Assembly (NCBI GenBank): GCA_963772315.1
Contig: CAVYWJ010000003.1
Location: 434,001 to 498,000 of the forward strand
From: Haliangium sp963772315
GTDB taxonomy: Bacteria; Myxococcota_A; Polyangia; Haliangiales; Haliangiaceae
Reading direction: 5' to 3'
DNA length: 64,000 bases
The notes under the pieces are model-generated. The model saw only the letters and a program-made list of their open reading frames with translations, was not told the origin of the DNA and did not search any database. The translations under genes and the position numbers were made by a program. Shown one piece after another: positions 1 to 10,116 of this stretch. Position 1 is the stretch's first letter, and the number at the start of each line of letters is the position of its first letter.

Positions 1-957
<957 letters not shown>

Positions 958-1005
958 GGTGTCTCCTCGGGGACGGCGATCAGCGTCTGGCAGCGTCTGG
1001 CAGCG

Positions 1006-2045
1006 TCAGCGCAGGAACCGCACCGGCGCCGGGCCGGTCGCGACCAGCTTCTCATACAACCGCTGCGCCTCGTCCATGCGCGCGGCGTCGAGGTGGACCT
1101 GATAGTAGCGGACCTCGACCAGGAAGCGCGTCGCCGGGTCGAGCGGTGTGTCGCTGGCGAGGACCCCGGCGATGAAGCCCTCGAAGTGCTTGCCCCAGTC
1201 GGGCCGGCTGCCGTCGATGTCGGTGAAGCCGTAGTGGCGCGCGAGCACCCACGACGACCACGCCTGCCCGGCGCGCTGGTGGACGTCGGGATCCGCGGCC
1301 AGCGCCGCGATCGCGCGACCGACGAAGAACGGCGTCTCCGAGGCCGTGAAGTGCGGATCCCTGGCGATCCCTTCGCGCCAGGTGGCCTCGGTGACGCCGA
1401 AGTGATCGAGCATGGCCTCGGAGCGCAGGAAGCCCGGGGTCACGGCCAGCGCGGTGATACGAGCGTGCCCGGCGCGGGCCAGATCCGCGGCCATGCCGTA
1501 GGCCAGCCGGATCACCGAGGTCTTGCACAGATCGTAGTACAGCGTGCCCCGGTACCCGGCCGAGTCGCCGTCCGTGATCTCGACAATCAGACCCGCGCCC
1601 GTCTCCACCATGAGCGGGACGCCGTGCCGGCTGGTGATCACGTGCGTGTGCACCGCGCGCGCGAACATGTCGAGCCCGCGCGTGACCGACTGCTCCCAGA
1701 ACGGCTTGCCCCACTCCATCAGCTCCTCGCCGCCCCAGATATCGTTGACCAGGATGTCGAGGCGTCCATGCTCGCGCCGGATTCCCTCGAACAGGGCCCC
1801 GACCTCGGCCTCGTCGAAGTGATCGACGCGCACCGCGACGCCGGTGCCGCCACGCGCGGTCACCATGGCCGCGGTCTCGTCGATGGTCTCGGGTCGCCGG
1901 GCGTGGCAGGCCGCCCGGCCGCACTGCGTCCCGTGCAGTAGACCGTGGCGCCGGCCTCGCCCAGCATGCATGCAATGCCGCGTCCGGCTCCGCGGGTGGC
2001 GCCGGCCACCACCGCGATCCGGCCGCGCAGAGGTTGGGTGCTCAT
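1006..2045 (-). pseudogene. Short-chain dehydrogenase/reductase, frameshifted
   Basis: Two minus-strand reading frames together make one SDR. The first (from ATG at 2045, RBS GGTTGGGAG) carries the dinucleotide-binding start MSTQPLRGRIAVVAGATRG and ends in VYCTGRS. The second resumes at RRPETIDETAAMV, continues with DILVNDIWGG and the catalytic YxxxK (YYDLCK), and ends at 1006. The frame changes between about 1905 and 1935, just after the glycine-rich loop. Each half is well conserved, so this is either a recent mutation or a sequencing indel. If repaired the protein would be about 345 residues, longer than the usual 250 because of a C-terminal extension. Same strand as, and directly upstream of, the transhydrogenase. 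Confidence 0.8.
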
Positions 2046-2153
2046 GACTCCCAACCTACCAGCGACCGGCCGCGATTTACAAACCCTGGCCAGTCAGGCT
2101 CGTGCGAAGCTCGACCGCGGCTGCTCGCACGCCAGCGCGAGCACACGGATCCC

Positions 2154-3342
2154 ATGTCAATGTCCCATCGACCCCAGAACGTACCAGCGCTCATGCTCCT
2201 CATCCCTCATCGCGACTGTCGCCGCTTGCCGCCCGGCAGTTCGCGCGCCCGAGCGGCCGGCACCGCAACAGCCGGCACCGCAACAGCCAGCTCCGGCACG
2301 ATCTGGTTTCCGCTTGCCGTGGCCACGGTGCCGGCGCAGTTCGCGATCGCCGGCAGCTCCGACGCGTGGGTGCACGCGAGCCTCCAGGTGCAGCAGGGTT
2401 TCGAGCGCCTGCTCCTGGTCGACGGCAGCAACACGCCGGCGCGCTCGGCCGCGGTGCCACCGCTCGCCTTCGATGCCACCGTGCCACCAGCTCCCGAGCT
2501 GCCGCGCCGGGCGAACCTGGTGTTCGCGACCCTGCAGGAAGCGGTTGACGCGTCGCGCGGCGGCGACGTCATCGCGGTCATGCCGGGCACCTACCAGGGC
2601 TTCGTGATGGGCAAGCGCCCGGGCGTGGGGCAGGGCCAGTACATCCGTATGGTCGCGCTGGGCCCGCCCGGCGCCGTCAAGATCGACCGCGCCGCCCCCG
2701 GGGCCACCGACCCGCGCTGGATGGCCTACTTCCGCACCGCGCAGTACGTGATCTTCGAGGGCTTCCACCTGGTCGGCCAGAGCAAGCCGGGCGAGCCGGC
2801 GCCGGATACGGCGTGGGCCGGCGTGTTCCTCGACGGCAACTTTGGCGAGAGCGGCGAGATGGCCCATCACATCGCCCTGGTCCGCTTGTTCTCGCATCAC
2901 CACGCGCGCTGGGGCATGCACAGCACCGACACGCACACCGTGCTGGTGCAGGACAGCTTCTTTGGCTTCTCCGGCTCGCAGCACGGCGCCTACGTTTCCG
3001 ACGGATCGGACGACTACGTCATACGGCAACGGCAACGGCAAGGGCGGTGCGGCCGGCCTCAACTTCGCCTCGATGAGCCGCTCGCTGATCCAGAACAACC
3101 TGGTCTACGGCAACCACGCCCACGGCATCGCCCAGTGGGATGACGCCAACGACTTCGACGCGCCGTTCCGTGACTTCGACGACCTGCACGCCGCCCACGT
3201 CCACGACCCCGAGGACCTGCCGATGTTCGGCTGCCAGCAGAACGTGGTGCGCCACAACACCGTGCGCCCGGAGCCGGCGATATGCGCCAGGGCTTCACCC
3301 GCGCGCGGATCGCGCGCCAGCTCGTGGCATTACGTCCGCTGA
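2154..3342 (+). pseudogene. Right-handed beta-helix (pectate-lyase-like) secreted protein, frameshifted and truncated
   Basis: The frame from about 2154 encodes a polypeptide with a typical beta-helix entry (FATLQEAVDASRGGDVIAVM, then PGTYQGF) and helix-like rungs (YVIFEGFHLVG, HTVLVQDSFFGF). At about 3018-3025, in the repeated CGGCAA tract, the frame is lost. It continues in another frame as GGAAGLNFASMSRSLIQNNL and NNLVYGNHAHGIAQWD. Coding sense fades after NVVRHNTV (about 3270), and the stop falls 3 bases before the convergent DUF4153 gene, so the C-terminus is missing. The true start is uncertain. MSMSHRPQNV at 2154 is one option, and no clean signal peptide was found. Such proteins are usually secreted polysaccharide lyases or surface proteins; the substrate is unknown. 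Confidence 0.65.
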
Positions 3343-3345
3343 CCG

Positions 3346-5220
3346 CTACGGCAGCGCGCCCGCGCCGCTCTCCGGCGCGTCACCGGCCGTCACCGCGGCC
3401 GGCCGCAGCCACGCGCCGGTCAGGCGGACGACCTCGACGCCGCTCTCGGTCTCGTACGCGGTCATGCGGTACACGGCCAGATGTCCGGCCACGGTGCCGT
3501 CCGGCCTCTCCAGCGCGATGAGCTCGGGCGACAGCGTGGTCGACGCGCGCCAGGTCTCGATCAGCCCGGCCAGCGAGGCCTCGGCGATCTTGCGCTCGCC
3601 CTCGTAGACCTCCACGGATCCCGCCCGCACCAGCGTCAGGCGCTGGCCCGTGGCCTCGCGCGTGCTGCCCGCCTCGAGCTCCACGAACACGATCTCGCGG
3701 CCCTCGATGGCAAAGCCGGCGCTGGCCTCGGCCGTCTCGTAGCGCGAGCCGGCGTTGCCGCCCGGACGCCAGGACACGCCCAGTCGCTCCATGCAACCCA
3801 CGCCGCTCCACGCCTCGGTGCACTTCTCCACCTCGCCGGAGAGCACCTTGCGCAGCGCTGCCTCGCCGCCGAGCTCGCCCACCACCTGGATGCCGTCGAC
3901 GATCTGGTTATGGAGGTCGTAATCGATCAGGATCGCGGCCGGCACCACCGGCTCGGCGGCCACCTGGCGCGTGGAGATGCCGGCCTCGGTCATCAGTCGG
4001 CCCAGGCGCTCGACCTGCGAGTCCAGCGACAGGCGCACCGCGCTGATCGGTCCGAAGGCCGTGGCCAGCGCGAACGCGATCACGCACACCGGCACCTCCC
4101 AGGTCGGCGTCATGCGCCCGCGCAGCCAGCGCCACGAGCCGAGCAGGCTCAGCGTGCCCAGGCACAGGAGCGCCATCATGCGCGCGACGCGGAACGGCGT
4201 GAACGCGTGCTGATCGATGCGCACGGCCAGCGCCCAGCAGGCCATGGGCAGGAGCGCGAGCAGCACCAGCGGGAACGCGCGCGCCAGCCGGATGCTGTGG
4301 CGCCGCGCCCAGCGGTGCGGGTCGGCGGGCGCCAGCGTGTCCGAGCCGACCTTCTCGTCGAGCAGCGACACGATGATCAGCGTGCACAGGAAGCCGACGA
4401 AGCCGGCGCCGATGATCAGCGGCGACAGCACGTTGCGCGGCAGCTCGCCGCTGGCGAGCACCACGACCTCGTACACCACCAGGATGACCAGCATGACGCT
4501 GACGAACGGCGCGCCGATCATGGTCGCGAGCCGGCGCCAAAACTCGGGAACGCGCTCGCCCGCGCGGTCGCTGCTGCCGCCCTGGGCCGGCAAGAGACGA
4601 TACAGATAGCTGAGGACGAACACGCCGGTCACGGCGATGGCCACGTCCGCGCCCCACTCCTCGATGTCGAGATCGAAGAGCTCGTGCAGGGCGACGAACA
4701 CCACGCCCAGGGCCCCCATGCTGCCGAGCCAGAGCAGGCCCCAGGTCGTGGTCTGCTCGAAGAACCGCCGCAGGAACGACGTGAACCGCGCCAGCCGCTC
4801 GCTGCCTGCGCGCACGGCAACGGCCACGAACGGCGCCAGGGTCGCGGCCAGCAGCGAGAGCCCGTACGGCCACGCGAACCCGGGCTGGTCGATCGCGTCG
4901 GGATCCGGGATCGCGAGCAGCAGCGCGCCGAGCACCACGGCCGCGGCCAGGCCGCCGGTCGCGAGCTGGGTGCGCCGGCCGATCACGCGGCGTCCGCGCA
5001 GCCCGGTGAGCGCGAAGAACAGCGGGGTGAGCAGCACTGCGCCGAAGAACAGCCGGGCCAGCCAGGCATCGAGCGCGCCGTCCAGCGGCTCGCTGTGCAC
5101 CACGCCCATCAGGCTCAGCGCGGCCGTGGCCGTGGCCAGGGTCTCCAGCGGCAGCTCACGCCACGCGCCGCGAACGAAATCGCCAAATTGAGACAGCCAG
5201 TTGCGCATATTGCTCTGCAT
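3346..5220 (-). CDS. DUF4153 family multi-pass membrane protein
   Basis: A 624-residue intact protein whose first two thirds are hydrophobic. At least ten transmembrane segments can be drawn, for example TLATATAALSLMGVV, LFFGAVLLTPLFFALTGL, LSLLAATLAPFVAVAV, WGLLWLGSMGALGVVFVAL and VSVMLVILVVYEVVVLA. The layout, with a LSYLYRLLP segment and long soluble C-terminal region, matches the DUF4153 membrane family, whose function is unknown. The C-terminal 200 residues look extracytoplasmic and are Glu/Arg/Val-rich. RBS GAGAGGA precedes the ATG at 5220, and a second Met (MRNWLSQF) four codons on is also possible. Convergent with the broken beta-helix gene and followed upstream by the diadenylate cyclase on the same strand, 60 bases apart. 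Confidence 0.82.
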   Translation of the reverse strand: MQSNMRNWLSQFGDFVRGAWRELPLETLATATAALSLMGVVHSEPLDGALDAWLARLFFGAVLLTPLFFALTGLRGRRVIGRRTQLATGGLAAAVVLGALLLAIPDPDAIDQPGFAWPYGLSLLAATLAPFVAVAVRAGSERLARFTSFLRRFFEQTTTWGLLWLGSMGALGVVFVALHELFDLDIEEWGADVAIAVTGVFVLSYLYRLLPAQGGSSDRAGERVPEFWRRLATMIGAPFVSVMLVILVVYEVVVLASGELPRNVLSPLIIGAGFVGFLCTLIIVSLLDEKVGSDTLAPADPHRWARRHSIRLARAFPLVLLALLPMACWALAVRIDQHAFTPFRVARMMALLCLGTLSLLGSWRWLRGRMTPTWEVPVCVIAFALATAFGPISAVRLSLDSQVERLGRLMTEAGISTRQVAAEPVVPAAILIDYDLHNQIVDGIQVVGELGGEAALRKVLSGEVEKCTEAWSGVGCMERLGVSWRPGGNAGSRYETAEASAGFAIEGREIVFVELEAGSTREATGQRLTLVRAGSVEVYEGERKIAEASLAGLIETWRASTTLSPELIALERPDGTVAGHLAVYRMTAYETESGVEVVRLTGAWLRPAAVTAGDAPESGAGALP

Positions 5221-5278
5221 ACGCCCATCCTCTCGCGGTTATTCGCGGGTTGCTGGGATTTCGGCACGTCCTGGTGCG

Positions 5279-6439
5279 TCACTCGCCGCGCAGGCGCACC
5301 TCGACACGGGCGGGCACGATCTTGACCACGCGGAACCCGGATGGAGCCGTGGCTTTCACGGCCAGATGGCGCGGTCCGCGCTTGCCGTCACCGACCTCGA
5401 TCCAGGCGGTCACATCGCCGCCGTCGAGCTCGCCGACGAGCGTGCGCGGCCCATGCACCTGCACGCTCACCTGCTGCGGCCTGAGCAGGTCGGGCTTGAT
5501 CCCGTCGGGCAGGCCGTGCAGCTCCACGGGCACGGAGCGGCTCACCAGCGTGCTCGGCCCGGCCACGACCACGTACCAGGCCGCGACCACCAGCGCCAGG
5601 CTGCCCAGGAACGCGACGCCGCTGCGCCAGCGTCGCCGTGGCTCGGCCGCGTGCTCGACCGCGGTGCCGCCGAGCAGCCGTTCGAGGATGTCGGTCAAGG
5701 AGCCGACGTCGATCACGGGCGGGCCGAAGCGACCATTCACGGCCACGGACACGCGTCCGCGCTCCTCGCTCACGGCCAGGACCACGGCGTCGCAGTGCTC
5801 GCTCAGGCCCAGGGCCGCGCGGTGGCGCGAGCCCATCTGGTCGGGGATGTCGGTGGCCGTGCTCACCGGCAAGAACGCGCCGGCCATGCGCACCCGCCCC
5901 TGATCGATCACGGCCGCGCCGTCGTGGATGGGCGAGGCCGGCTGGAACACTGCCTCGAGCAGGGCAGGCGAGGGCACTGCGTCGAGCACGGTGCCGCCGG
6001 TGAGGTGTCCATCCACGCGATCCTCGCGCGGCAGGACGAGGATCGCGCCGATGCGGTGCTGGGCCAGCGTGAACACCGCGCGTGCGAGCGTGGCGTAGGC
6101 CGAGCGGTCGGTGGTGGTGACGCGTCGCTCGCGCCACCAGCGCAGCGGATTGACCCGGCCGAGGCCGCGCCGGATCTCGTCGCGGAAGACCACGACCACC
6201 ACCAGGGTAGCGACCGCGCCGAGCGCCTGGAGCACGTAGGTGGTCAGCAGGAGCCCGAGCTCGTCGGCCGCGAACGCGGCCCCGACCAGCACCAGCATGC
6301 CGAGCCCGATGCGCAGCGCCATGGTGCCGCGCAGCCAGGTGTACAGGCGGAAGACCACCAGGGTCAGGACCAGGATGTCGACCGCATCCTGCCAGCGTAT
6401 CTCCTGACTGATTGTGCCGAGCATGGACACGTGGCGCAT
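5279..6439 (-). CDS. cdaA: Diadenylate cyclase CdaA fused to a YbbR/CdaR-like domain
   Basis: A 386-residue protein. Residues 20-95 hold three transmembrane helices (VDILVLTLVVFRLYTWL, IGLGMLVLVGAAFAADEL, LQALGAVATLVVVVVF), followed by the membrane-proximal FRDEIRRGLG. A DisA_N diadenylate cyclase domain spans about 110-255 with both catalytic signatures, HDGAAVI (DGA) and GSRHRAALG (RHR), and ends in SVAVNGRFG. A further transmembrane helix (GVAFLGSLALVVAAWYVVVA, about 275) leads into a single YbbR-like beta domain (VSRSVPVELHGLPDGIKPDL to VEVRLRGE). In most bacteria CdaA and its regulator CdaR are separate adjacent genes; here one polypeptide carries both modules. The enzyme should make cyclic di-AMP from two ATP at the inner membrane. 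No RBS is obvious at 6439, and a Met at 6424 is an alternative start. Confidence 0.93.
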   Translation of the reverse strand: MRHVSMLGTISQEIRWQDAVDILVLTLVVFRLYTWLRGTMALRIGLGMLVLVGAAFAADELGLLLTTYVLQALGAVATLVVVVVFRDEIRRGLGRVNPLRWWRERRVTTTDRSAYATLARAVFTLAQHRIGAILVLPREDRVDGHLTGGTVLDAVPSPALLEAVFQPASPIHDGAAVIDQGRVRMAGAFLPVSTATDIPDQMGSRHRAALGLSEHCDAVVLAVSEERGRVSVAVNGRFGPPVIDVGSLTDILERLLGGTAVEHAAEPRRRWRSGVAFLGSLALVVAAWYVVVAGPSTLVSRSVPVELHGLPDGIKPDLLRPQQVSVQVHGPRTLVGELDGGDVTAWIEVGDGKRGPRHLAVKATAPSGFRVVKIVPARVEVRLRGE

Positions 6440-6469
6440 AGTAACCCGATCGCGGGCCCGAGATCAGGT

Positions 6470-6540
6470 GCTGTATCCGTTCTCCGGCGTGATCGGCCAC
6501 TGCTCCATGTGCCGCCGCGCGTCACGCGGGCGGCTCGGGA
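6470..6540 (+). pseudogene. Fossil fragment of the GFA-family gene found at 7577
   Basis: About 65 bases are near-identical to the interior of the GFA gene (positions 7640-7705). Here they translate as YPFSGVIGHC-SMCRRAS against YPFVGVIGHCHCTMCRRAS downstream. Four bases are missing in the Cys cluster, and neither the start nor the rest of the gene is present. It sits in the gap between cdaA and the Pro-rich secreted protein gene, in the same orientation as the intact copy. Confidence 0.7.
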
Positions 6541-6601
6541 AGCTCTGGAGGCGTACCAGGGCATGCCGCCGTCCTGCATGGCCCGGTCCGGGCGTGGAAG
6601 C

Positions 6602-7357
6602 TCAGAAGCTGCCGCCGAGCTGCAGGCCGAGACCGGACGTGCGGTCGGGACCTGTGATGGGCGCGGGCACGAGCATGAGCCGTTGCTGCCTGGCATTGTG
6701 GCGTCTGGCCGCGCGCGGGGCATCATAGACGCTGAACACGGCCGAGCCGCCTGCGAGGAGCAGCCCGCCCCCCAGCGGCACATCGGTGGTGACGCTCGAC
6801 TCACACTCTGAGCCGCCCAAAAAGTCGCAATCGAAGAACGCCGACACTGCGCCGGCGAACATGATGCCCACTGCCCCTACGCGCAAGCCGATCTGCCCCA
6901 AAGCCCGACCGTGGTCACCCGCGTAGAAGTGGCCGAAGCTGGGGCCTATCGTGATACCGATCAACCCCGCCAGTGCGAGCTCCCCCTCGTCCTCGACAAT
7001 GCCGGCCGTCAGCAGGCCGGCTCCCAGGAGCGTGCCCGTCAAGGCCCACGCCTGCGCGGCCCCCGGGCTCTTCTGGTCAGGCATGGGGCCGGTGGTCGCA
7101 ACCGCGGGCGGTGCCCCGAGCGTCTGCAGCGCATGCGATTGGGGCTGCGTCTGCACCGCCGCCGGCGCGGGTGGCACCTGCGACGGCGGAAGGTGCGCCT
7201 GCGGCGCGGGCTGCGCCTGTGGCGCGGGGGCTGCGGGCTGTTCCTGCGGCGCGGGCTGTTCCTGCGGCGCGGGGGCTGCGGGCTGTGCCTGCGCGCCGTC
7301 CTGGACCGGAAGCGTGAGTGAGATGCCCAGAATCGATATGATGACGATGGATTTCAT
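6602..7357 (-). CDS. Secreted Pro/Ala/Gln-rich protein with hydrophobic C-terminal half, unknown function
   Basis: A 251-residue protein with an N-terminal signal peptide (MKSIVIISILGISLTLPVQDG, AQA cleavage region). A low-complexity stretch follows at residues 24-80, built from PAAPAPQEQPAPQEQ-type repeats. The second half has two hydrophobic glycine-rich segments (AWALTGTLLGAGLLTAGIV and LRVGAVGIMFAGAVSAFF), so it is probably anchored in an envelope membrane. RBS GGAGAAAG precedes the ATG. No family recognised. The repeat-rich linker suggests it spans the periplasm. Confidence 0.7.
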   Translation of the reverse strand: MKSIVIISILGISLTLPVQDGAQAQPAAPAPQEQPAPQEQPAAPAPQAQPAPQAHLPPSQVPPAPAAVQTQPQSHALQTLGAPPAVATTGPMPDQKSPGAAQAWALTGTLLGAGLLTAGIVEDEGELALAGLIGITIGPSFGHFYAGDHGRALGQIGLRVGAVGIMFAGAVSAFFDCDFLGGSECESSVTTDVPLGGGLLLAGGSAVFSVYDAPRAARRHNARQQRLMLVPAPITGPDRTSGLGLQLGGSF

Positions 7358-7378
7358 GATCTTTCTCCAGCCGGAATC

Positions 7379-7576
7379 CAGCTACGAGCCCGGCGACTCG
7401 CAGGCTCTGCCAGAGCAAGGGCGATGCCATACGACGGAGAGGACGTAACTCCTCGAAACATGACAGGGCGAGGTCGATGTCGACGAGCCCGCAGTGTCAG
7501 CTCGACAGGAATTCCACCATGACACTGTCCAGAACCGAACGATATCGCGTGCTAGGGTGCGCGTGGAGCCTCTCTC
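7379..7576. other. Intergenic region between divergent genes, with a motif shared with 10650
   Basis: No gene seen. It begins with AGCTACGAGCCC...GACTCGCAG, a short motif that recurs at 10650-10675 after the DUF6940-like pseudogene. A stretch around 7466-7500 (CAGGGCGAGGTCGATGTCGA) resembles 10046-10075. These shared spacers suggest past duplication of intergenic DNA in this region. Confidence 0.35.
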
Positions 7577-7993
7577 ATGGAAACCAGAGTCCAAGAAACC
7601 GTCGAGGGCGGCTGCCTGTGCGGCGCCGTCAGGTATCGCGTGCCGTATCCGTTCGTCGGCGTGATCGGCCACTGTCACTGCACCATGTGTCGCCGCGCGT
7701 CGGGTGCCCCGGTCGTCACCTGGTTCACGGTGCGCAAGGACGACTTCCAGCTCGTCCGCGGCGCCACGCGGATCTATCAGTCGTCCGCGCACGCCCAGCG
7801 CGGCTTCTGCCCTGACTGCGGCAGCCAGATCACATTCTACAGCGCCAGGGAGGCCGACTCGATCGACGTCACCATCGGCACCCTCGATACCCCCGAGCGC
7901 TTTCCGCCCGCGAAGCACATCTGGACCGACACGCGCCTCCCCTGGCTGCACCTCGACGAGCATCTGCCGGATCACAAGTCCGAGCACGCGTGA
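7577..7993 (+). CDS. GFA/CENP-V family zinc protein
   Basis: A 138-residue protein matching the GFA (glutathione-dependent formaldehyde-activating-like) fold in length and motifs. It has GGCLCGAVRY near the N-terminus, the Cys-rich loop HCHCTMCRRASGAP at about residue 34, WFTV, and the second zinc site FCPDCGSQI at about residue 78. The conserved cysteines for two structural zincs are all present. Family members bind zinc, and most have no proven enzymatic role despite the name. Stands alone on the plus strand. A partial fossil copy lies about 1.1 kb upstream. Confidence 0.9.
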   Translation: METRVQETVEGGCLCGAVRYRVPYPFVGVIGHCHCTMCRRASGAPVVTWFTVRKDDFQLVRGATRIYQSSAHAQRGFCPDCGSQITFYSAREADSIDVTIGTLDTPERFPPAKHIWTDTRLPWLHLDEHLPDHKSEHA

Positions 7994-8051
7994 TTTCGCG
8001 TACTTGGCGTTCTGCGCGGTCCGGCCAAAAGTTGGCACGGGTGTTTTTAGT

Positions 8052-8538
8052 GGTCGGTCAACGTCTGGCCAGGCCTCGGTCAACGCCTGGCCGTGCCTCG
8101 GTCGACGCCTGGCCGTGCCTCGGTCGACGCCTGGCCGTGCCTCGGTCGACGCCTGGCCGTGCCTCGGTTGACGCCTGGCCGTGCCTCGGTTGACGCCTGG
8201 CCGTGCCTCGGTTAACGCCTGGCCGTGCGTCCCCCCAAGGGCTGACCGTGCGTTTCCCGAGGCCCGGCCGTGCCTCGATCGAAGCCTGCGCGTGACTCCC
8301 CGGAAGCGTGCCCGGGCGTTTCCGGACGCCCGACTGTGTCTCCCCCGATGCCTGGCCGTGCCTCGATCGACGCCTGGCCGTGCCTCCCCTGACGCCTGCC
8401 TGTGCGTTCCTCGACGAGCGCCCGGGTGTTCCCCGACAGGCGTCCGTGCCTCCCCCGACGCCTGAGCGTGCGTTCCCCGACGACCGGCCATGCCTCCCCC
8501 GACGCCTGTGCGTGCTTCGACGGACGCCTGTCCGTGCC
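8052..8538. repeat. 22-bp tandem repeat array, about 22 units
   Basis: Direct inspection shows a strict 22-base period with core GACGCCTGGCCGTGC. Units 2-8 are nearly identical, differing mainly as TCGACG, TTGACG or TCAACG. Units after about 8230 drift strongly but keep the phase up to about 8538. The array starts about 60 bases after the GFA stop codon. Because 22 is not a multiple of 3, a translated repeat would cycle through frames. It reads open in several frames but no start or protein family supports coding. There are no unique spacers, so it is not a CRISPR array. Confidence 0.92.
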
Positions 8539-8733
8539 GGAACGAAGGCCTCTCCGATGTGGGCTCCCGCGCTCCCTGCAGCGCGAACGCGGCACCCTCG
8601 CATCCCATCTACGGGGTATGCCCTCGTCCAAACATCACGTACATTGCCGCTAAATGTCAGCTTCGAATGACCCATGCGCGCCGCCGCTGCAGCGCTTCTT
8701 CGCGTCGAACGTCTCCGTCCACGTGGTGCCCGC

Positions 8734-9864
8734 ATGGAAGCACCTGCCGTGAGCACCCGCGCTCGCGGCGTGCATCGAGGACGCGTGCTGCTGCTGGCGA
8801 TGCTCCTCGCGTTTCCGGGCGCGTGGGCGGAGGCGCAGGCGCCCGCTCGGCGCGCGCCGCTCGCCGCCACCATCCGCGACTACGCGCGGCAACACGAGCT
8901 CAGCGGGACGGTGCTCGTCCAGCACAAGGGGCGAACCATCCACCGGCAGAGCTTCGGCCTCGCCGACCGTGCATTCGGCGTGCCCATCACCAGCGAGACG
9001 CGCTTCTGGATCGCCTCGATCACGAAGGTGTTCACCGCGGTGCTGATCCTCCAGCTCCACGAGCAGGGGAAGCTCGACTTGCACGGGAGCATCCGTTCGT
9101 ACCTGCCCGAGTACACCGGCGAGGGGGCGGCGCGCGTGACGGTCCACCATCTCCTCACCCACACGTCCGGTGTCCGCAACTTCGACACGGCGCGGAGCTA
9201 CGAGGAGGCGGCGGCGAACGGGCTGGAGGTCTACCAGCTTCCGCACACGAGCGACCAGCTGCTCGCGAAGTACGCGAGCGGTCCGCTCGTCCGCGAGGTC
9301 GGCACGGCCTTCGACTATAACAACGCCGACTACATCATCCTCGGCAAGATCATCGAGCGGCTCACGGGGGAGACCTTCGAGCAGGCGCTGCGGGAGCGCA
9401 TCCTCGTGCCCCAGCGGATGCTGGCGACTGGCATGCTCCGGCACGAGGACGTGGTCGCGCGTCTGGCGCGCACGTACTGGAAGCTCGGCGAGAAGCAGCC
9501 GCTGATCAACGACCTGCCGGTCTATCCGCAGAACTGGTACGCGGCGGGCGGGATGTACGCCACCGCGCGCGACGTGCTCGCGTTCTCCAACGCCCTCTTC
9601 GGCGGCAGGCTGCTCGAGCCCGAGTCCCTGCAGCTGTTGCTGACGCCGGGGCTCGACGACTACGGCTACGGCATCTGGGTCGCGAGCCCCAAGATCAACG
9701 GGCGGCCGCGCCGGATCGCGCATCGACCCGGTAGCATCATGGGGGCGAACAGCGTGCTCCTGCGCTTCCTGGACGACGACCTGACGATCGTCGTCCTCGC
9801 CAACTCGAACGCCACCGACCTCGACGCACTCGCATTCGCGATCGGCCGGTCCGTGCTCCCGTGA
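8734..9864 (+). CDS. Serine beta-lactamase-like (class C / PBP-type) hydrolase, secreted
   Basis: About 376 residues from this start (an in-frame ATG at 8674 and a GTG at 8749 are alternatives). A signal peptide follows (RVLLLAMLLAFPGAWAEAQA). The catalytic SxxK is in WIASITKVFTA, the YxN motif is FDYNNADYI, and a late H/KxG-type motif falls near RIAHRPGS. LLTHTSGVRNF is the family's conserved loop. This is the fold of class C beta-lactamases, D-alanyl-D-alanine carboxypeptidases and esterases, acting in the periplasm. Sequence alone does not tell which activity, and calling it a resistance gene would be unjustified. It stands alone downstream of the tandem array. Confidence 0.88.
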   Translation: MEAPAVSTRARGVHRGRVLLLAMLLAFPGAWAEAQAPARRAPLAATIRDYARQHELSGTVLVQHKGRTIHRQSFGLADRAFGVPITSETRFWIASITKVFTAVLILQLHEQGKLDLHGSIRSYLPEYTGEGAARVTVHHLLTHTSGVRNFDTARSYEEAAANGLEVYQLPHTSDQLLAKYASGPLVREVGTAFDYNNADYIILGKIIERLTGETFEQALRERILVPQRMLATGMLRHEDVVARLARTYWKLGEKQPLINDLPVYPQNWYAAGGMYATARDVLAFSNALFGGRLLEPESLQLLLTPGLDDYGYGIWVASPKINGRPRRIAHRPGSIMGANSVLLRFLDDDLTIVVLANSNATDLDALAFAIGRSVLP

Positions 9865-10116
9865 CGCCCAGCGATCAGGACGTAGGCCAGAAAGCACTGG
9901 CGCCTGTGAGAATCCGGGCTCGCAAGGAGCCTCGCCACGAGAAGCCAGGGCCGTCGCGGACGCCTGGTCGAGCTGCTCGGCGATGTCGTTCTGGCCCCCG
10001 GGGCTCGGCTCTGGCTCGGGTACTCGCCCGCCAACCTGACGCGTGAGCACGCCAGGTCGATATCGATGAGTTGCTGCTCAGCGACGTTCCGTGCTCGATT
10101 GCGGTACCTTCGCCAG
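9865..10116. other. Intergenic region, no gene seen
   Basis: No supported reading frame. The segment around 10088-10120 (GTGCTCGATTGCGGTACC, then an ATGGAGCCA start) resembles 21423-21455 (GTGCGATTGCGGTACC, then ATGGAACCA). This suggests the same leader occurs at both loci. Confidence 0.3.

Noticed and set aside
3481..5325. A 614-codon plus-strand frame over the DUF4153 gene
   Set aside because: Composition is His/Arg/Glu-rich without any domain, and the minus strand encodes clear transmembrane helices.
8052..8538. CRISPR array
   Set aside because: The 22-base units are back to back with no unique spacers and no cas genes nearby.
8734..9864. Antibiotic-resistance beta-lactamase
   Set aside because: The fold also covers carboxypeptidases and esterases; nothing in the sequence singles out beta-lactam hydrolysis.
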